From Ga0077527 sp964433345 (GTDB taxonomy: Bacteria > Pseudomonadota > Gammaproteobacteria > Burkholderiales > SG8-41), in NCBI GenBank assembly GCA_964433345.1, contig CAYSQJ010000012.1, forward strand, positions 6,820 through 70,819: a stretch of DNA of 64,000 nucleotides, read 5' to 3'. The translations under genes were made by a program, and so were the position numbers. Of this stretch, positions 1 through 8,134 are shown piece after piece. Positions within the stretch are counted from its first letter, which is position 1. Each line of letters starts with the position of its first letter. Under the pieces are notes generated by a model. That model searched no databases, had not been told where the DNA came from, and saw nothing but the letters and a program-made list of their open reading frames with translations.

Positions 1-393
1 GCCGAACAGATCACCGCGCAATTCATTTCGCACCGTGCCGGCGCGGATCCGCGGGATACCGTATCGGTGCTGTTCAAATTCAGAAACGGCATCAGCGGCT
101 TTCTCGGCGCGGTGCGTGCCTCGCCGCTGTATTTCCGCGTACATGTGTTCGGCGATGAAGGCTCGGTCGAGGCGCTGGATGAAACGCGCACCATCATCCG
201 GCTCAGGGGCGGCAAGACCGAGGTGAAGGAATTCCCGAAAATCGATTCTGTGCTGGCGGAAATCGATGCCTTCGCCGATGCGGTGGCGGGCATTGCCCCC
301 TACCCTATCACCACCGCCGAAATGGTCGACACTATCGGCTCATTCGAAACCATCATCAATTCGATCAGGACCGGCGGGACCATCAGGCTCTGA
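1..393 (+). CDS. Gfo/Idh/MocA-family oxidoreductase, C-terminal fragment (5' end outside window)
   Basis: The reading frame is open from base 1 and ends with TGA at 391-393, giving the last 130 residues of a protein whose start lies upstream of the window. The segment resembles the C-terminal substrate-binding half of NAD(P)-dependent Gfo/Idh/MocA dehydrogenases: a stretch reading SVLFKFRNGISGFLGAV, then a beta-strand pattern around FRVHVFGDEGSVEA, then a closing helix with FADAVAG. In this family the alpha/beta C-terminal domain provides the sugar or cyclitol pocket and the oligomer interface. The Rossmann domain and the catalytic Lys/His are not visible, so substrate and reaction cannot be assigned. 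A complete relative lies at 25315-26409 and shows the same GASGYLGTFIA-type region. Confidence 0.75.
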   Translation, partial: AEQITAQFISHRAGADPRDTVSVLFKFRNGISGFLGAVRASPLYFRVHVFGDEGSVEALDETRTIIRLRGGKTEVKEFPKIDSVLAEIDAFADAVAGIAPYPITTAEMVDTIGSFETIINSIRTGGTIRL

Positions 394-419
394 TACCGCT
401 GTCCCGCAGCCAAGTCGTC

Positions 420-1226
420 TTAGCGGGCATTGCCTGCCGTGTCCGGGAGCGTCGCGATCGCGGCGCGGATTTCGCGCAACTTGGCCTTGATTCTCAAGGC
501 ATGCGCCGGCCCCATGCGCATCAGGATTTTCTGTCCCGCGGAACGTGCTTCAAGCTCGGGATCGGCATACAGGTAAAACACCTTGGGCCTGACCAGCGCC
601 ACCGGCGCCTGCAGTTCCGGCGCTTCGAGCAGATGATCGATGACTTCGACCAGCCGGTCATTGAAATGGCCCTTCGGATAACCGAGTTCGCGATACGCCT
701 GCTGGAACAGCGGGTAGTAATGAAAATAAAATGCGGCGAGTTTCCTGCCGTCAATCGACTCCGCGAGTTTTACGTAATGCGCATAACGTGCCGCATTGTC
801 AGTGGCGATTACGTAGCGCCCCTCTTCGCCGCTGACCGCAAATGAACCGGCAACCCGTTTCACCGGCATGATCCGCGACGCCATCTTCGGTCCCGGCAGA
901 TTGTCTATGGTTGCAACCACGCGCCTGATGAACCCCGACAGCAGCAGTGCATCAACCAGGCTGTTGTTTCCGGAGAGCTCGACCAGCGCGTTTTTTATGG
1001 TGCTGTCGCTGGTATCCAGCGCCGGCAGCGGTTTCTCCGGGAGCGTTTCCCGGACCGGATGCCGGATTTCCGGCTCGGCAGCGGCAGGCGGCACGGATGC
1101 CACGGGTGCCGGCGGCGCAGGCGCCGGTAGTGGGGGCTGCTCGATGGTGCGCCATGCGTTCCAGACGATCAGTCCAAGGATTGCGGCGCCTGTCAGGACG
1201 ATCAACCACCAGATCATACGTTGCAT
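420..1226 (-). CDS. DUF3014 domain protein, single-pass membrane protein
   Basis: 268 residues. A hydrophobic segment at about residues 5-23 (WWLIVLTGAAILGLIVW) is followed by a proline/alanine-rich linker (about 30-60). A globular domain of the DUF3014 type follows, with LVDALLLSGFIRRVVATIDNLPG and a conserved FYFHYYPLFQQAYRELGYP region. The architecture suggests an inner-membrane anchor with a periplasmic domain; no function is established for the family. The start is supported by a strong AAGGAGG Shine-Dalgarno 5 bases upstream of the ATG. It converges on the Gfo/Idh fragment with only 26 bases between the stops. There is no obvious operon partner. Confidence 0.75.
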   Translation of the reverse strand: MQRMIWWLIVLTGAAILGLIVWNAWRTIEQPPLPAPAPPAPVASVPPAAAEPEIRHPVRETLPEKPLPALDTSDSTIKNALVELSGNNSLVDALLLSGFIRRVVATIDNLPGPKMASRIMPVKRVAGSFAVSGEEGRYVIATDNAARYAHYVKLAESIDGRKLAAFYFHYYPLFQQAYRELGYPKGHFNDRLVEVIDHLLEAPELQAPVALVRPKVFYLYADPELEARSAGQKILMRMGPAHALRIKAKLREIRAAIATLPDTAGNAR

Positions 1227-1369
1227 GGCATCCTCCTTTTGTGCCTTCTGGCTCTGAGACGGTCCGGCTGGCGCGCAGGTTCCCGGCCAGTTTTCGAATC
1301 AGCCACAAAACTGTAACAGGATTGTTATAGCGTGTTCATATTTGAGCCGCTGGCGCCGGGGGAAGCCGC

Positions 1370-1620
1370 GTGGTCACCATTGATATTCTCCGCAACGAAG
1401 CAGACACCCTTGCCATTGCGGCGGGCCAGGCCGTATTCAAGGAAGGTGATATCGGCGGTCAAACGATGTTCGTCGTTGTTGAAGGCGAAGTCGACCTGCT
1501 GGAATGGGTGAGCTCAACGAACGGCGCTTCAGGTTCCTGGCGCAGCAAACCCCGCATTTTGCCCTGCAGATGATGCGCGTCATCGCCGACCGGCTGCGCC
1601 GGATGGACGAGCGCCTGTAA
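1370..1620 (+). pseudogene. Degraded cyclic-nucleotide-binding (Crp-like sensor) protein
   Basis: Starting from GTG at 1370, about 44 codons read like the beginning of a short stand-alone cNMP-binding domain (GQAVFKEGDIGGQTMFVVVE then GEVDLL). The frame then leaves the family at about 1502. In another frame, from about 1504 to the TAA at 1618, the sequence continues with a typical C-terminal end of the same family (FLAQQTPHFALQMMRVIADR then LRRMDERL). About 50-60 central codons, including the phosphate-binding cassette (GEMAL...R..A region), are missing, and the two parts are out of frame. This fits an internal deletion plus frameshift of a roughly 150-residue gene. A sequencing error alone would not explain the missing middle. 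An expressed product would lack the nucleotide-binding site. Confidence 0.65.
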
Positions 1621-1671
1621 AGCCTTTGCAGGCTATCCGTGGCGAAGTTTTCCGGCTGTGGAGCCGCCAGT

Positions 1672-2664
1672 TCAGCCGCCGGCCTGCCTGAATATTTCCC
1701 GCAGTGCTTCGCGATCCTGTGTCTGCGCCAGCGCAACCATCAGCAGGATGCGCGCCTTGAGCCCGCTGAGGAATCCGGACGGAATGGCGCCCTTGTTCAC
1801 CATGCTCTGGAACGAACCGGGGTAAGCCTTGCCGGCATGCGGCGCGCCGGAAACCAGACGTACACCGGCGATTACCGGGATGCCGGCATCCAGCGCCGCA
1901 CAAACCCCGTCATAGTGCGGACGGTTGACATTGCCGCCACCGCTGCCTTCGATCACGATGCCGTCGACCCGTGCCTGCACGCAGGCGCGCAGCAGCAGGC
2001 CGCTGCCGCCCTGGACCATCCTGATGACATGCACTTCCGGCTTGACGTGGTCGACCTCGAGATGAATGCGTCGCTGCGGCATTGCGAAAAAGCTCACGCC
2101 GCCATACTTCGACACCGCACCCACTGGTCCACCATCGCGTGCGCCGAAACAGGTCACGACTTCCGGATTGACCTTGGTGACGTCGCGGGCGGCGTAAATC
2201 TGTCCGGCCAGCGCCGCCAGCACGCCGCGCCCACGTGCCTCAGGATCAGCGGCGATCATGGCCGCGTACAGCAGGTTACGCGGACCGTCGGGATCCTTTT
2301 CATCGGCATTGCGCTGCGCGCCAGTGAAGACCACCGGCTTGTTCGATCCCAGCGTGAGGTCCATCAGGTAGGCCGATTCCTCCAGTGTCGCCGTACCATG
2401 GGTGACCACGGCGCCAGCGACAGCATCATCCGCCAGCACCCGGCGCAGGGTGTCGCGCAATGCGAAAGCCGTCTGCGTATCCATCAGCGCACTGTTGATG
2501 TTGGAGTGTTCGACGACACGGATTTCGGCAATCTCCGACAATTCCGGCACGGCCTCGACAAGATCGCGTGCTGAGGCCGCCGAAACATGGCCACCGATGG
2601 CGGGATCAAAACGTGAGGCGATGGTGCCGCCGGTACCGACTATGCATATGACAGGTTTGCTCAT
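1672..2664 (-). CDS. Asparaginase/glutaminase-family protein with altered active site
   Basis: 330 residues, the normal length for the L-asparaginase family. The N-terminal signature VGTGGTIAS contains the nucleophile Thr14, Ser58 occupies the substrate-binding position, and the catalytic Lys164 lies in DVTKVNP. The second signature normally reads HGTDT, but here it is HGTAT (residues 89-93, coding bases near 2390-2405), so the invariant Asp that binds the substrate alpha-amino group and supports the Thr-Lys-Asp triad is Ala92. No signal peptide is visible, so it should be cytoplasmic. It lies 58 bases downstream of an amidase on the same strand and probably ends a Bug-amidase-asparaginase operon. 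Fold assignment is firm. Activity on asparagine is doubtful; an amide lacking the amino-acid headgroup is an alternative substrate. Confidence 0.85.
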   Translation of the reverse strand: MSKPVICIVGTGGTIASRFDPAIGGHVSAASARDLVEAVPELSEIAEIRVVEHSNINSALMDTQTAFALRDTLRRVLADDAVAGAVVTHGTATLEESAYLMDLTLGSNKPVVFTGAQRNADEKDPDGPRNLLYAAMIAADPEARGRGVLAALAGQIYAARDVTKVNPEVVTCFGARDGGPVGAVSKYGGVSFFAMPQRRIHLEVDHVKPEVHVIRMVQGGSGLLLRACVQARVDGIVIEGSGGGNVNRPHYDGVCAALDAGIPVIAGVRLVSGAPHAGKAYPGSFQSMVNKGAIPSGFLSGLKARILLMVALAQTQDREALREIFRQAGG

Positions 2665-2722
2665 GGATTGTGTTGACTCGTCGTGAAAATCAGTTATTTT
2701 CGAAAATATTCATCAATGCTGC

Positions 2723-4078
2723 TCAATGTCCCAGCAATTGCATCAACCAACGCGCATGACCGCACAGCGCACCATCCCTGCCTGCAGCGCCTATCAGCTG
2801 CACGCCGACCGGCAGCCCTTCGACACGCATCAAAGGCAGGCTAAAAGCGGGCAAACCAAGGAAAGTTGCATAGACCAGGAAGGTCCGGCTACCGGTATGC
2901 TGGTGTCCCAGCGGTGCCGGCCCCGAGGCGGCGAGAGTCATGACCGCGTCCACGCCCCGGAGCATTGATTTAACTTCCTTACGCATGCGCGTGCTGGTAG
3001 CTAGACGCGCCGTATAGTCGGCCGGCGTCATCGCCGCCGCTTGTTTCATGCGGTCGTGGACCCGTTGCTCAAGTAGCGATGAATAACGCTCGACATACTG
3101 ACGGTACGGCCATTTCATCTCGTAGGCGGTAATGTCAAGGCATCGATTGATGAATTCCTCATCGATCGCGGTTTCCAACGCAGCTGCACCGGCATGATTG
3201 TCTCGACTGACGATCTCGACGCCCGCATCGCGCATGACGTTGAGCACGCGCTCAAACTCCGCGCGTGTTTCGCCCGTCGTTTCCGCATCCCATCCCGGCG
3301 TGCGCAGGTGCATTACGCGCTTAGGTTTCGAGGTGCGCGGCAGTTTTTCGCTCGCACGATCCAGAAACGGATGACCTGGATATCCTTGGGCCAATGAGAT
3401 GTGCGATGCGAATCGCCAGGTATCTTCCAGAGTGCCGCCGAGGATACCCATGTGATCGTGAGTGTACGAAATCGGATGCACACCTTGCATTGTCAGCACC
3501 CCGTGTGTGGGTTTGAAGCCGACGACTCCGCAAAACGACGCCGGTCGCAACGTCGAGCCCTGAGTCTGCGTGCCCAAGGCTACAGGCACCATGCCCGCGC
3601 CGACTGCAGCGCCGGAGCCGCTGGACGAACCGCCGGGGGTACGCTGGATGTCATGCGGGTTGCGCGTCTTGTTGGTGGCGCCGCAGGCGAATGCTGTGGT
3701 GACAGTCTTGCCGATGATCACTGCCCCACCCATGCGCAGTGCCTGCACGCAAGCGGCATCGTAGGTCGGCTGCCAGCCCTTGAACACCGGACTACCCATT
3801 TGGGTCGGCATGTCGCAGGTGTCCATGATGTCCTTGATCCCGACCGGGCAGCCATCAACCATGGATAGCGGATGCCCCTCTCGGTAGCGCCGGGTCGCCG
3901 CTTCGGCAGCGGCGCGCGCCCCTTCGAGATTGAGCGTTTCAAAAGCCTGTACCGTGGATTCCCGATTGTCGATGGCTTCGATGCAGCGCTCGAGAAAAGC
4001 GGTTGGCGTGTCTTCTCCCGAACGGAATGCGGATACAGCGCGCGAGAAGCTTATGACATTCGGATTGTAGGCTGTCAT
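2723..4078 (-). CDS. Amidase-signature hydrolase
   Basis: 451 residues from the ATG at 4078, which lies 10 bases after the stop of the upstream Bug gene; a longer frame exists but would overlap that gene. The Ser-cisSer-Lys catalytic triad of the amidase signature family is visible: Lys82 in GIKDIMDT, the cis-Ser at about 151 in PGGSSSGSG, and the nucleophile Ser175 in TQTQGSTLRPAS. The family hydrolyses amides to carboxylate plus ammonia or amine in the cytoplasm. The nucleophile loop has TQTQGST in place of the usual TDTGGSI, but the catalytic residues are present. Its position between a solute receptor and an asparaginase-like gene suggests a catabolic amide-degrading unit. The substrate is unknown. 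Confidence 0.85.
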   Translation of the reverse strand: MTAYNPNVISFSRAVSAFRSGEDTPTAFLERCIEAIDNRESTVQAFETLNLEGARAAAEAATRRYREGHPLSMVDGCPVGIKDIMDTCDMPTQMGSPVFKGWQPTYDAACVQALRMGGAVIIGKTVTTAFACGATNKTRNPHDIQRTPGGSSSGSGAAVGAGMVPVALGTQTQGSTLRPASFCGVVGFKPTHGVLTMQGVHPISYTHDHMGILGGTLEDTWRFASHISLAQGYPGHPFLDRASEKLPRTSKPKRVMHLRTPGWDAETTGETRAEFERVLNVMRDAGVEIVSRDNHAGAAALETAIDEEFINRCLDITAYEMKWPYRQYVERYSSLLEQRVHDRMKQAAAMTPADYTARLATSTRMRKEVKSMLRGVDAVMTLAASGPAPLGHQHTGSRTFLVYATFLGLPAFSLPLMRVEGLPVGVQLIGAAGRDGALCGHARWLMQLLGH

Positions 4079-4088
4079 GGACGCATCT

Positions 4089-5051
4089 TCAGTTGGCAGT
4101 AATCTTGGCGGCCTTGACCACTTTCGCCCATTTTGCGATTTCCGCCTTGACATAGGCATTGGTTTTATCGAGGGTGTCAGCCATGGATTCCATGCCGAGT
4201 GCGGCCAGTTTTTCGCGCACCGCCGTTACCTGCATCATCTTGATCAGTTCGCCATTGAGTTGCGACAGAATCGGGCGAGGCGTTGCGCTAGGTGCGAACA
4301 TGCCGTACCAGACATCCACCGAGTATCCGGGCACGCCAGCCTCAGCCACGGTCGGCACATTGGGTAGCACCGGCGAGCGCTTGCTGCTGGCAATGGCAAG
4401 CAGACGCAGCTTTCCGCTTTCGACGTGGGAACGCACGGATGTGATGCTGGCGAATGTCAGTGAAACTCTTCCCGCGAGCAGATCGGTCATGCCGGGTCCG
4501 GTTCCCTTGTAGGGAATGTGCATCATGTCGATGTTGGCGAGAAGCTTGAGATTTTCCATTGCCATGTGGGGCGGGCCGGCGTTACCCGAAGAAGAGAACT
4601 GAATTTGTCCGGGGCGCGCTTTGGCAAGTGCGATCAAGTCCTTGACCGAATTGACCTGCAGGGATGGATGCACTACCAGTACATTCGGGGAGTTGACCAT
4701 TATGCTGACAGGGGTCAGGTCGCGCTCCGGGCTGTACGACAAGTTCTTGTTCGTACTGGGCAGCACCGCGTGGCTGATCGATATCGTTTTCAGCGTGTAA
4801 CCGTCAGGAGCCGCCTGGGCAACGATGTCGCCGGCCAGTGCGCCACCTGCACCGGGTCTATTATCGACCACCACTGGGTGCCCCCAGCGCTCGCTGAAAT
4901 GCTGGGCTGCCGTGCGGCTGATGGTGTCGACGCCGCCACCGGGTGTCGCTGCAACAACAATGCGAATATTCTTGTTGGGATAACCCTGCGCCATCCCCAG
5001 GGAAGAAAAGGCAGCAAGGCAAATAAAAAGCGGGATGACACTCGATTTCAT
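4089..5051 (-). CDS. Bug/TctC-family periplasmic solute-binding receptor
   Basis: 320 residues with an N-terminal signal peptide (about residues 1-21, ending near SLGMAQG). Family hallmarks are YPNKNIRIVVAATPGGGVDT, the VVDNRPGAGG loop, the PDGYTL motif and HIPYKGTGPGMTDLLAGRVS. Bug proteins bind small carboxylates or related molecules in the periplasm and pass them to a tripartite tricarboxylate (TctAB) permease or to a sensor. No tctA or tctB lies in the window. A strong GGAGGT Shine-Dalgarno precedes the ATG. It heads the presumed operon with the amidase and asparaginase-like gene, so the ligand may be the amide substrate or its precursor. Confidence 0.9.
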   Translation of the reverse strand: MKSSVIPLFICLAAFSSLGMAQGYPNKNIRIVVAATPGGGVDTISRTAAQHFSERWGHPVVVDNRPGAGGALAGDIVAQAAPDGYTLKTISISHAVLPSTNKNLSYSPERDLTPVSIMVNSPNVLVVHPSLQVNSVKDLIALAKARPGQIQFSSSGNAGPPHMAMENLKLLANIDMMHIPYKGTGPGMTDLLAGRVSLTFASITSVRSHVESGKLRLLAIASSKRSPVLPNVPTVAEAGVPGYSVDVWYGMFAPSATPRPILSQLNGELIKMMQVTAVREKLAALGMESMADTLDKTNAYVKAEIAKWAKVVKAAKITAN

Positions 5052-5200
5052 GGGGGACCTCCGGTAAATTTAAGAATAATCCGGGTTAAACATTACGCGC
5101 GGCCAGGTCACGCAATGCAGAAGCACAGAAGCCAGCGGACCTTCTTAAGGGGAATACTAAACAAATACCACCACCGTCCGGCTTCAACTTCCGCATGATG

Positions 5201-5230
5201 AGAAAGAAAAATGGGGCACGGCCGTGCCCC
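5201..5230 (-). terminator. Rho-independent terminator after the Bug gene at 5250-6233
   Basis: A perfect 18-base palindrome, GGGGCACGG/CCGTGCCCC at 5213-5230, is followed on the minus strand by a T-rich run (complement of 5201-5212, reading ATTTTTCTTTCT). It begins 19 bases after the minus-strand Bug stop codon, the expected distance for an intrinsic terminator. It separates that gene from the next minus-strand operon starting at 5051. Confidence 0.75.
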
Positions 5231-5249
5231 GGCAATTCTGGCAAACGAC

Positions 5250-6233
5250 TCAGTTCGCCTTGATATTGGCTTCCTTGACCACTCTTGCCCAGCGCTTGAT
5301 GTCGCTGGCCACCAGCTGGCGAAATTCCTCGCCGGATGTCGCCATCACGTCGAGGCCCATGGCCTCGAAGCGCCGGGTGGTTTCCGGCTCCTTGAGCACG
5401 CCGCGGATGGTTGTCGACAGCTTGGCTGCGATCGGTTTCGGAATGCCGGCCGGAGCCAGCATGCCCTGCCAGTCGAGCACGTAAAGATCGCCCGCACCGG
5501 CTTCCTTCATGGTCGGCACTTCAGGCAGCTGGGCGGACCTGACCTTCGCACCCACGGCAAGCGGACGCAGGCGGTTGCCCTTGATGTGCGGCAACGCCGA
5601 GGTCATGGACGCAAAACTCATGCTCACGTTGTTGCCCAGCAGGTCTGCCACGGCTGGTCCGCCGCCCTTGTAGGCAATATGGGTCAGCTTGATGCCCGTT
5701 TGTTGTGCAAAGAATTCACCAGCAAGGTGCGGCGCACCGCCGATGCCGGAAGACGCGAAGGTGAGCTGGCCCGGTTTCTCCTTCGCCTGCGCGATCAGCT
5801 CCTTGACCGAAGTCAGCGGTGACTTGACGTTGACAACAAGCACATTGCCTACCGCACCGTTCATGGTCAGGAATTCGAAGTCCTTGAGCGGGTCGAAGGG
5901 CATTTTCAGCAGGCTGGGATTTACCGAGAAGCGCAGCGAAACGATGCCGATGGTGTAGCCGTCAGGCTCCGCTTTCGCGACCAGACCGGCACCGATCACA
6001 CCACCGGCTCCGCCGCGGTTGTCCACGACGATCTGCTGTTTCCACAATTCGTTCAGGCGCTGGGCGATGACGCGTGACGCACCATCGCTGCTGCCACCCG
6101 GCGCCGCAGAGACTACAAGGCGGATCGGGCGGTTGGGATAATCCGCGGCCTGCTGTGCCGCGACCGGCAGCGCGGCGACGCAAAGCGCCGTTGCCGAGAC
6201 GGACATCAGGAACTTCTGTGCTGCATGGCTCAT
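5250..6233 (-). CDS. Bug/TctC-family periplasmic solute-binding receptor
   Basis: 327 residues from ATG 6233, chosen because GGAG lies at proper spacing and a signal peptide starts at once (MSHAAQKFLMSVSATALCV, cleavage near ALPVAAQQA). Typical motifs are YPNRPIRLVVSAAPGG, VVDNRGGAGGVIGAGLV, PDGYTIG and HIAYKGGGPAVADLLG. Its role is high-affinity capture of a small, probably carboxylated, solute in the periplasm. It follows the amidase/AtzG-like pair (7976 to 6319) on the same strand with 85 bases between, so it may belong to that unit, and it ends at a clear terminator. No membrane subunits of a tricarboxylate transporter are nearby. The ligand is unknown. Confidence 0.9.
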   Translation of the reverse strand: MSHAAQKFLMSVSATALCVAALPVAAQQAADYPNRPIRLVVSAAPGGSSDGASRVIAQRLNELWKQQIVVDNRGGAGGVIGAGLVAKAEPDGYTIGIVSLRFSVNPSLLKMPFDPLKDFEFLTMNGAVGNVLVVNVKSPLTSVKELIAQAKEKPGQLTFASSGIGGAPHLAGEFFAQQTGIKLTHIAYKGGGPAVADLLGNNVSMSFASMTSALPHIKGNRLRPLAVGAKVRSAQLPEVPTMKEAGAGDLYVLDWQGMLAPAGIPKPIAAKLSTTIRGVLKEPETTRRFEAMGLDVMATSGEEFRQLVASDIKRWARVVKEANIKAN

Positions 6234-6318
6234 GACATTCTCCATTTCATGTTTCAGGGCCGGCACCGCCGGACCTTGCGCATTAAGCAAGTTTCTTGCC
6301 ACGCAGATTACGGCACGC

Positions 6319-6513
6319 TTAATCAAAGTCCTCTTCAGGAAACACTGGCGGCAGCGGCTCGACCGCATCCATTTCGGTGCCGAGTTCAGTCTCCAGTTCC
6401 TCCATCGACTCCAGCAGCGCCGACAGGCGCAGGGTCACGTTGTCGAGATCGCCTTCAGGAATATTCAGCCCGGCAATCAGTGCCAGCGCCTGGGTCTGCT
6501 CCCTCTTCAGCAT
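6319..6513 (-). CDS. AtzG/GatC-like small amidase subunit (DUF4089-type)
   Basis: 64 residues starting at ATG 6513 with an AAGGAG Shine-Dalgarno seven bases upstream. It is a short acidic protein with helical LTLIAGL-type and ALLESMEELE segments and an acidic, proline-containing tail ending PVFPEEDFD, like GatC and AtzG. In the cyanuric acid pathway AtzG is a GatC-like subunit that stabilises the amidase AtzE (1-carboxybiuret hydrolase). Here the gene follows an amidase-signature gene with 11 bases between, exactly the AtzE/AtzG arrangement. I infer an obligate small subunit of that amidase. The rest of the long frame extending upstream of 6513 is an antisense shadow and is not included. The family assignment rests on size, composition and context. 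Confidence 0.65.
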   Translation of the reverse strand: MLKREQTQALALIAGLNIPEGDLDNVTLRLSALLESMEELETELGTEMDAVEPLPPVFPEEDFD

Positions 6514-6524
6514 GCTTCGCTCCT

Positions 6525-7976
6525 TCAGGCCGCCTTCGCGGAAATTGTCGACAGGTCCGGATGACGGGTATGCCAGGAAGTAGCCTGCTCGTAAGCGTGC
6601 CCGACCCGGAAAACCATGGCTTCGGCAAAGGGTTTTGCTGCAATCTGCAGAGACAATGGCAGTCCCGCCGCGCTGAAACCCATGGGCAGTGCCAGTGCCG
6701 GCACATTGGCCATGCTGAAGGGATAAGTCGAGATTCGCCTCAGCAGGACCTTGTTCTTCATCGCGTCCGGGGAATCCACGGTTTCGCGGGTGGCCTCTAT
6801 GCGTCCCGGCGGGTTGAGACTGGTCGGGCATACCAGCACATCGCAGGTCTGCAACGTCGCCAGTACCTCCCTGCGCACCAGCACCCTCCCCCGCATCGCG
6901 CGGTGGTACACCGCAGCCGGGATCAGCGCGCCGGCGGCAAGGCGGGTGCGCGTGCCCACGTCCATGTCCTGCCAGCGCGTGCGCAGCCAGTGCCTGAGCA
7001 TCATCGCCGCGATGTCCGAATCGGAGGTCAGCAACTGCAGGGGCACCGCGTAGCGTGCCCTGGGCAGCGACACTTCGGTGATTGCCGCGCCCAGGCCTGA
7101 CAGCACCTCGATTGCCGCACGCATGGCTGCAAGGACTTCCGGGTGAGCGCCTTCCGGCCAGCACAGTTCCCGGATCACGCCGATCTTGAGTCCGCGCAAG
7201 TCGCCGCTGAGGGCCGAGCGGTAGTCCGGCACTGGTCGCCGGCTGCACAGCGGATCGCGCGGATCAGGTCCGGCGATTGCCTGGAGAAACATCGCGTTGT
7301 CCTCGACGGTGCGTGTCAGCGGACCGATGGTATCGGCAGTCCAGCCATACATCACGCCGCCCCAGCGGCTGACCCGGCCGAAGGTCGGGCGCAGGCCGAC
7401 GATGCCGTTGGCGGCAGCCGGGCTGCGGATCGAACCGCCGGTATCTTCGCCGAGCGAGCCGGAACTGAAACCCGAGGCCGGCGCGATGCCGGAGCCGCTG
7501 GAGGAACTCGCCGGATTGTGTTCGATATTCCAGGGATTGCGCGGCTGTCCATAGGCGAAATCGATGGTGCCGCCCTTGCCGAACTCGTGCAGGTTTTCCT
7601 TGCCGATCAGGATCGCCCCGGCATTCCGGAGCCGCTCGATCACTGCGGCGTCATGGTCCGGCACGTTGTCGGCGAGGATGCGTGAACCCAGGGTGGTACG
7701 GATGCCACGGGTATTGAGCTGATCCTTGACGCCGAAAGGCAGGCCGTGCAGCGGACCGCGCCAATGTCCCGCTGCAATTTCTCGCTCGGCCGTTTCGGCT
7801 TCGGCAAGTGCACGATCGCCCAGCACGGTGATATAGGCGCGCAGCACCGGGTTCCAGCGTTCGATGCGGGTCAGGCTGGCACGGACCAGTTCGACCGGGG
7901 AGAGCCTGCGCTCGCGGATCAGCAGCGATTGTTCGCTTGCACTCAGGAAAACAATGTCATCGGCAATGGCAGTCAT
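6525..7976 (-). CDS. Amidase-signature hydrolase, AtzE/GatA-like
   Basis: 483 residues. The catalytic set is present: Lys84 in FGVKDQLNT, the cis-Ser at about 158 in the ASSSSGSG stretch, and nucleophile Ser182 in GEDTGGSIRSPAA. Length and the canonical TGGSIR loop resemble GatA and AtzE. The downstream 64-residue AtzG/GatC-like gene strongly suggests a heteromeric amidase rather than a stand-alone enzyme. GatA itself is unlikely because gatB and a normal gatC are absent and the neighbours are solute receptors. Two Bug receptors flank it, one downstream on the same strand and one divergent at 8135, which points to hydrolysis of an imported amide. The divergent promoter region is 7977-8134. 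Confidence 0.85.
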   Translation of the reverse strand: MTAIADDIVFLSASEQSLLIRERRLSPVELVRASLTRIERWNPVLRAYITVLGDRALAEAETAEREIAAGHWRGPLHGLPFGVKDQLNTRGIRTTLGSRILADNVPDHDAAVIERLRNAGAILIGKENLHEFGKGGTIDFAYGQPRNPWNIEHNPASSSSGSGIAPASGFSSGSLGEDTGGSIRSPAAANGIVGLRPTFGRVSRWGGVMYGWTADTIGPLTRTVEDNAMFLQAIAGPDPRDPLCSRRPVPDYRSALSGDLRGLKIGVIRELCWPEGAHPEVLAAMRAAIEVLSGLGAAITEVSLPRARYAVPLQLLTSDSDIAAMMLRHWLRTRWQDMDVGTRTRLAAGALIPAAVYHRAMRGRVLVRREVLATLQTCDVLVCPTSLNPPGRIEATRETVDSPDAMKNKVLLRRISTYPFSMANVPALALPMGFSAAGLPLSLQIAAKPFAEAMVFRVGHAYEQATSWHTRHPDLSTISAKAA

Positions 7977-8134
7977 GTCCGTGGCTTCGAAAACAATTCG
8001 ATTTCATGCCGCGTTGTATATCACGCGCGATTCCCGGGCGGCAACTTGCAGACATGTCACATAACGTGGACAAACATGCACTCCGCCGCCAGGAATGTCG
8101 TATCGTGCGCGCTTTGTTGCGAGAGGATAGGACC

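Noticed and set aside
6514..7248. N-terminal extension of the small AtzG-like protein to a 309-residue product
   Set aside because: The extension is antiphase to the amidase gene on the same strand. Only the last 64 codons, with their own Shine-Dalgarno, look like protein.
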